NCBI GenBank assembly: GCA_002315155.1
Contig: DCFY01000053.1
Location: 13,934-23,183 of the forward strand
Length of the DNA: 9,250 bases
Direction of reading: 5' to 3'
Source: Megamonas sp. UBA1792
Lineage (GTDB): Bacteria; Bacillota_C; Negativicutes; Selenomonadales; Selenomonadaceae
In this document: one piece after another, positions 7,172 through 9,250 of the stretch
How the letters are laid out: each line of letters begins with the position of its first letter
Numbering within the stretch: position 1 is the stretch's first letter
The notes under the pieces: model-generated
Database searches by the model: none
The model's input: the letters and a program-made list of their open reading frames with translations, nothing else
What the model was told of the DNA's origin: nothing
Translations under genes and position numbers: made by a program

Positions 7172-7202
7172 GCATATACTTTTTCTTAAGGAGAGCATAT
7201 GC
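7172..7202 (+). promoter_or_regulatory. Hairpin sequestering a Shine-Dalgarno and start codon
   Basis: Bases 7172-7177 pair with 7197-7202 and 7179-7184 with 7190-7195, giving 12 pairs (some G-U), one mismatch and a five-base loop. The 3' arm contains the GGAG of the ribosome binding site and the AUG of the 15-codon ORF at 7199. Folded, this would hide that start. It may be a translational switch or simply one of the 3' hairpins of the RNA. Confidence 0.5.
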
Positions 7203-7246
7203 CGACAAATAAATATAAGAGGTATTCAATGATTAATGTCTTTTAA
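7199..7246 (+). CDS. Possible 15-aa peptide at the 3' end of the RNA
   Basis: An ATG preceded by AAGGAG at 7188-7193 (five-base spacing) opens a 15-codon frame, MPTNKYKRYSMINVF, ending in TAA. The stop codon overlaps the first bases of the terminator stem. The peptide is small and basic, without a membrane segment, so it does not resemble a typical type I toxin. There is no gene downstream on this strand to be regulated by it as a leader peptide. It could be a real microprotein from a dual-function RNA or a chance frame. Confidence 0.25.
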   Translation: MPTNKYKRYSMINVF

Positions 7247-7285
7247 ACGCGGCTTGCATTCAATGTGAGTCGCGTTTAGTTTTTT
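7245..7285 (+). terminator. Strong intrinsic terminator of the noncoding RNA
   Basis: Bases 7245-7259 pair with 7263-7277 over 15 pairs without a break (G-U allowed), with a three-base loop and an AAACGCG/CGCGTTT base. A run of six T follows at 7280-7285. It ends the rightward transcript before the convergent radical SAM gene. Confidence 0.88.
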
Positions 7286-7305
7286 CAGTGACATAAAAAG
7301 ATTTC

Positions 7306-7351
7306 AAAACTGCCTGTGATGACGAATAATCTCGTCGACACAGGCAGTTTT
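7306..7351. terminator. Bidirectional intrinsic terminator
   Basis: A perfect 13-bp stem (7306-7318 with 7339-7351), one A-A mismatch, then a six-pair inner stem and six-base loop. Plus-strand T-rich sequence follows on the right; A-rich sequence on the left gives a T-run for minus-strand transcripts. It ends the radical SAM operon, overlapping its TAA codon, and backs up the RNA terminator from the other side. Confidence 0.88.
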
Positions 7352-8010
7352 TATTTTGCTTCATATGCACGCACACGCAGTGTGAGTTCTTTTTCCGTAC
7401 AAAGAATGCGGCAGGCATCAATCTCTGCTGCATTTTCAACCGTATCAACAACAGTCATGACAACGTTTGGCACATATTGTTTGCATTTTACGGCAAAATC
7501 CAACATCGCCCCATAGGATTGCAGACCAAACTGACTGCGTGTAAGCATAAGATAACGCTCAGCATTTGATGCATTAAGACTAATGGATATGGTATCGATC
7601 AGCCCGGCAAAAAACGGTGCTGTATCTTTTTCGTACTGGAGATCACTAAGACCATTCGTATTGAGACGTGTAGCTACGGTTGGTACATGTTTCCTAACAT
7701 AGGCCATGACAACAAGCAAATCATCAAGGCGCATCGTCGGTTCGCCAAAGCCACAGAAAACAACTTCTCTTACATAGCTCCAGTCCTGTGCATTGAGCTC
7801 CGATTCGATTTCATCGACCGTCGGCTCAGCCTTGAGCCAAAGTGTATTGTTTTCTGCCATTTCTTTAAAATTACGCAGACAGAATGTGCAGTTGCAGCTG
7901 CATTGATTTGTAATATTGATATACATTGTACGTTTTCCTACAGGATTTTTTTTTATACTCTCCGCAAAACTTACATAGCCATTCTTTTCATCCAGTGTAT
8001 AGGTAATCAT
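7351..8010 (-). CDS. TatD-associated-type radical SAM protein
   Basis: A 219-aa radical SAM protein. The [4Fe-4S]/SAM motif CxxxCxxC is Cys37, Cys41 and Cys44 in NQCSCNCTFC, followed by the SAM-binding GFGEPT at about residues 87-92, LNTNG at about 137 and SISLNA further on. The short single-domain form and the CTFCLRN/FCGFGEPTMR signatures fit the family annotated as TatD-associated radical SAM proteins, whose substrate is not known to me. Here no tatD gene is next to it. It follows the pyridoxamine kinase by 13 bases and has GGAGGG at 8017-8022 before its ATG, so the two form one operon. It ends inside a bidirectional terminator. The radical SAM call is firm; the subfamily is likely. Confidence 0.87.
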   Translation of the reverse strand: MITYTLDEKNGYVSFAESIKKNPVGKRTMYINITNQCSCNCTFCLRNFKEMAENNTLWLKAEPTVDEIESELNAQDWSYVREVVFCGFGEPTMRLDDLLVVMAYVRKHVPTVATRLNTNGLSDLQYEKDTAPFFAGLIDTISISLNASNAERYLMLTRSQFGLQSYGAMLDFAVKCKQYVPNVVMTVVDTVENAAEIDACRILCTEKELTLRVRAYEAK

Positions 8011-8023
8011 TCTTTTCCCTCCG

Positions 8024-8857
8024 TTATTTTAACTCTGTCAGATATTCTTCGAAACAAAGCCCGTAATTCCATGGCATATTGAGCGCTACCGTATAAGCAA
8101 GTGATTTGCTAATAAAGTCAGCCGCCTTTCGGACGGCTGACTGAAGCCCCTCACCATTTACAAGGCTGCCACCAACAATAGCAGCAAAAGCATCACCTGT
8201 ACCAGATCGATCGCCGCCGATTTTCTTTACACAAAGAACCGAGCTGCCGACACCTCGTTCGTAGATGAAGTTCTTGATTTCATCACCATGCGGCAGACCC
8301 GTAAAAACAATTTTTGCTGGTCCTTTATCAGATAATGCCTTTGCCATGTTTTCCAGACGTTCATCGCTCACAATACCTTCTTCGGGATATTCCACATCCA
8401 GAAGATTACAGGCCTCTGTGAGATTTGGCGTCACAAGATCCGCATAGGCAAGCAGCTGCTTCATCTCACAGCACATTTCCTGCGTGTAGGATGAATACAA
8501 CTTGCCATAATCGCCCATAACCGGATCAACCATAATCTGCGTCATCGGTGAATCAAACATTTTTAAAAAATCCACTACAATAGCAATCTGTTTTGCCGAA
8601 CCAAGAAAACCAGTACATATACCATCAAAAGTAACATCCAGTGCTTTCCAGTTTTCCATATAGGGACGCATGTGATCCGTATAATCATCTATATACGATG
8701 ACAGAAAACCTGTATGCGCTGATAAAATCGCTGTTGGCAACGGACAGGCCTGTATTTTCATAGCAGAAATAATCGGCAGTTCCACTGTAATCGAACAACG
8801 GCCAAATCCCGTAAGATCATTTATAAGCGCAATACGTTTTTGTTTTTTCAATACCAT
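8024..8857 (-). CDS. Pyridoxamine kinase (PfkB/ribokinase fold)
   Basis: A 277-aa cytoplasmic kinase that phosphorylates pyridoxine, pyridoxal or pyridoxamine at the 5' position with ATP in the vitamin B6 salvage pathway. The N-terminus INDLTGFGRCSITVELPIISAM and the following CPLPTAILSAHTGF are typical of the Firmicute pyridoxamine kinase group. DPVMGDYGKLY lies at about 111-121, and the ATP-site GGDRSGTGDAF at about 214-224 contains the anion-hole GTGD with catalytic Asp222. Length is normal. The ATG at 8857 is preceded by GGGAG at nine bases and by a good promoter. It is first in a two-gene operon with the radical SAM protein. The PLP-dependent desulfurase-like enzyme in the neighbouring operon is a possible consumer of its product, but nothing specific links them. 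A hydroxymethylpyrimidine kinase (ThiD-like) is the nearest alternative. Confidence 0.9.
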   Translation of the reverse strand: MVLKKQKRIALINDLTGFGRCSITVELPIISAMKIQACPLPTAILSAHTGFLSSYIDDYTDHMRPYMENWKALDVTFDGICTGFLGSAKQIAIVVDFLKMFDSPMTQIMVDPVMGDYGKLYSSYTQEMCCEMKQLLAYADLVTPNLTEACNLLDVEYPEEGIVSDERLENMAKALSDKGPAKIVFTGLPHGDEIKNFIYERGVGSSVLCVKKIGGDRSGTGDAFAAIVGGSLVNGEGLQSAVRKAADFISKSLAYTVALNMPWNYGLCFEEYLTELK

Positions 8858-8890
8858 AAAAAAATACTCCCTTTATCCGTGTATTTTCTT

Positions 8891-8919
8891 ATTATACCTA
8901 TTTAAATCGCCATTTACAA
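8891..8919 (-). promoter_or_regulatory. Promoter for the pyridoxamine kinase operon
   Basis: On the minus strand a perfect TATAAT (8891-8896) has TTGTAA (8914-8919, four of six consensus bases) 17 bases upstream. The predicted start is about 27 bases before the kinase ATG. Confidence 0.65.
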
Positions 8920-8939
8920 CCATATACTCTTGCCCTGTA

Positions 8940-8948
8940 TGCTACAAT
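8940..8948 (+). promoter_or_regulatory. Possible extended -10 promoter for the lipoprotein gene
   Basis: TGC followed by TACAAT (8943-8948) makes an extended -10 element about 33 bases before the lipoprotein ATG. No good -35 lies 17 bases upstream, as is common for extended -10 promoters. It is divergent from the kinase promoter. Confidence 0.45.
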
Positions 8949-8981
8949 AAAATTACATAATAAATTTCCGGAGGTATTTAA

Positions 8982-9250
8982 ATGAAACATCTTATGCATT
9001 TTATGCTGTTTTTTTTATTTATTTTTTCACTTTTTGCGCTAACGGGATGCAGTAATCAAATACAGGCTCTGACTGAAAATTTGCCTGCCACAGGAAAACC
9101 CTCTCCTTCACCTAGCGAAAAAAAGTCGACGCCAATTTTTGCTGCTGATGATTTTTCCAACCTGCAGCTCACCGATCCGACACTTCCTGTCTATGACAAA
9201 TATACACTTGCAGAACGGCACGCTAATAAGCTGTCGCAAACATTGCCTCA
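8982..9250 (+). CDS. Putative lipoprotein of unknown function (3' end outside window)
   Basis: The ATG at 8982 has a perfect GGAGG (8970-8974) seven bases upstream. The frame stays open to the window edge, 89 codons. The N-terminus is a lipoprotein signal peptide: MKHLMHFM, a very hydrophobic stretch rich in Phe and Leu, then the lipobox LTGC with the lipidated cysteine at residue 23. After it comes a Pro/Ser/Lys-rich linker (about residues 36-52), usual for a tether, before a soluble part starting FAADDFSNLQL. The protein is therefore probably anchored outside the cytoplasmic membrane. I do not recognise the mature domain from what is visible. It is transcribed away from the kinase operon, so a shared role is not implied. 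Confidence 0.82.
   Translation, partial: MKHLMHFMLFFLFIFSLFALTGCSNQIQALTENLPATGKPSPSPSEKKSTPIFAADDFSNLQLTDPTLPVYDKYTLAERHANKLSQTLP

Larger units (their letters stand above)
6682..7285 (+). ncRNA. Candidate large structured noncoding RNA, about 600 nt
   Basis: A near-consensus promoter upstream and a strong intrinsic terminator at the end bound a transcript of about 600 nt without a convincing protein-coding gene. Local stems include 6690-6694/6703-6707, an extended hairpin closed by 6751-6758/6816-6823 with inner helices 6771-6778/6803-6810 and 6785-6788/6796-6799, and a hairpin at 6842-6856. A two-part helix joins 6883-6886/6964-6967 and 6892-6896/6954-6958, enclosing 6919-6923/6932-6936. 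A row of 3' hairpins follows (7097-7121, 7133-7145, 7146-7162, 7172-7202). Long-range matches are 6679-6687 with 6993-7001 (nine pairs) and 6760-6765 with 7090-7095 (six GC-rich pairs). Length resembles the ornate large RNAs (OLE, ROOL, GOLLD), but I cannot match a family by eye. It is not RNase P RNA, tmRNA, 6S, SRP RNA, T-box or tRNA-Sec by the motifs I know. Boundaries are predicted, not mapped. Confidence 0.72.

Noticed and set aside
6682..7285. Group II intron, RNase P RNA, tmRNA, 6S RNA, T-box or tRNA-Sec as the identity of the RNA
   Set aside because: I found no domain V hairpin or GUGYG start, no RNase P core motifs, no tmRNA tRNA-like end, no T-box AGGGUGGNACCGCG and no tRNA-Sec cloverleaf. 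The length is also wrong for 6S RNA.
1..9250. CRISPR arrays, insertion sequences or prophage genes
   Set aside because: No regularly spaced repeats, transposase or phage genes were seen on either strand.

Overview
The window reads as chromosomal DNA from a low-to-mid GC anaerobic Firmicute. Strong GGAGG-type ribosome binding sites, a Firmicute-type pyridoxamine kinase and a TatD-associated-type radical SAM protein all fit; Negativicutes or Clostridia are my best guess, but the sequence does not settle it. Nearly everything is on the minus strand.

Positions 1-6506 (minus strand, so transcription runs right to left) hold one tightly packed operon: selD, yedF, yqeB, a class-V aminotransferase/cysteine desulfurase, a DUF3343 small protein, yqeC, a mocA/ygfJ-type nucleotidyltransferase, then the FAD subunit and the 2Fe-2S subunit of a molybdenum hydroxylase. 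The 2Fe-2S gene runs off the left edge, and the catalytic molybdopterin subunit presumably lies beyond it. Several junctions are ATGA or TAATG overlaps. This is the known gene set for a selenium-dependent molybdenum hydroxylase (SDMH). The inferred flow is: the desulfurase-like enzyme and the small carrier proteins mobilise selenium, SelD makes selenophosphate, YqeB/YqeC and MocA mature the molybdenum cofactor, and the FAD and Fe-S subunits carry electrons away from the enzyme.

Positions 6507-7350 lie between genes. A putative promoter fires left into selD. About 90 bp away a near-consensus promoter (TTGCAA-17-TATAAT) fires right, and a strong intrinsic terminator ends at 7285. Together these define a plus-strand transcript of about 600 nt with no convincing protein-coding content over most of its length, many local hairpins and several long-range complementarities. 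It looks like a large structured noncoding RNA of the size class of OLE/ROOL/GOLLD; I cannot assign it to a family by eye. Its 3' end carries a 15-codon ORF whose Shine-Dalgarno and start codon sit inside a hairpin. This RNA is the most interesting element of the window.

Positions 7306-8919 hold a second minus-strand unit: a promoter, a pyridoxamine kinase, a TatD-associated-type radical SAM protein and a bidirectional terminator shared with the ncRNA side. From about 8940 rightward a divergent plus-strand gene begins. It encodes a lipoprotein of unknown function, cut off by the right edge.
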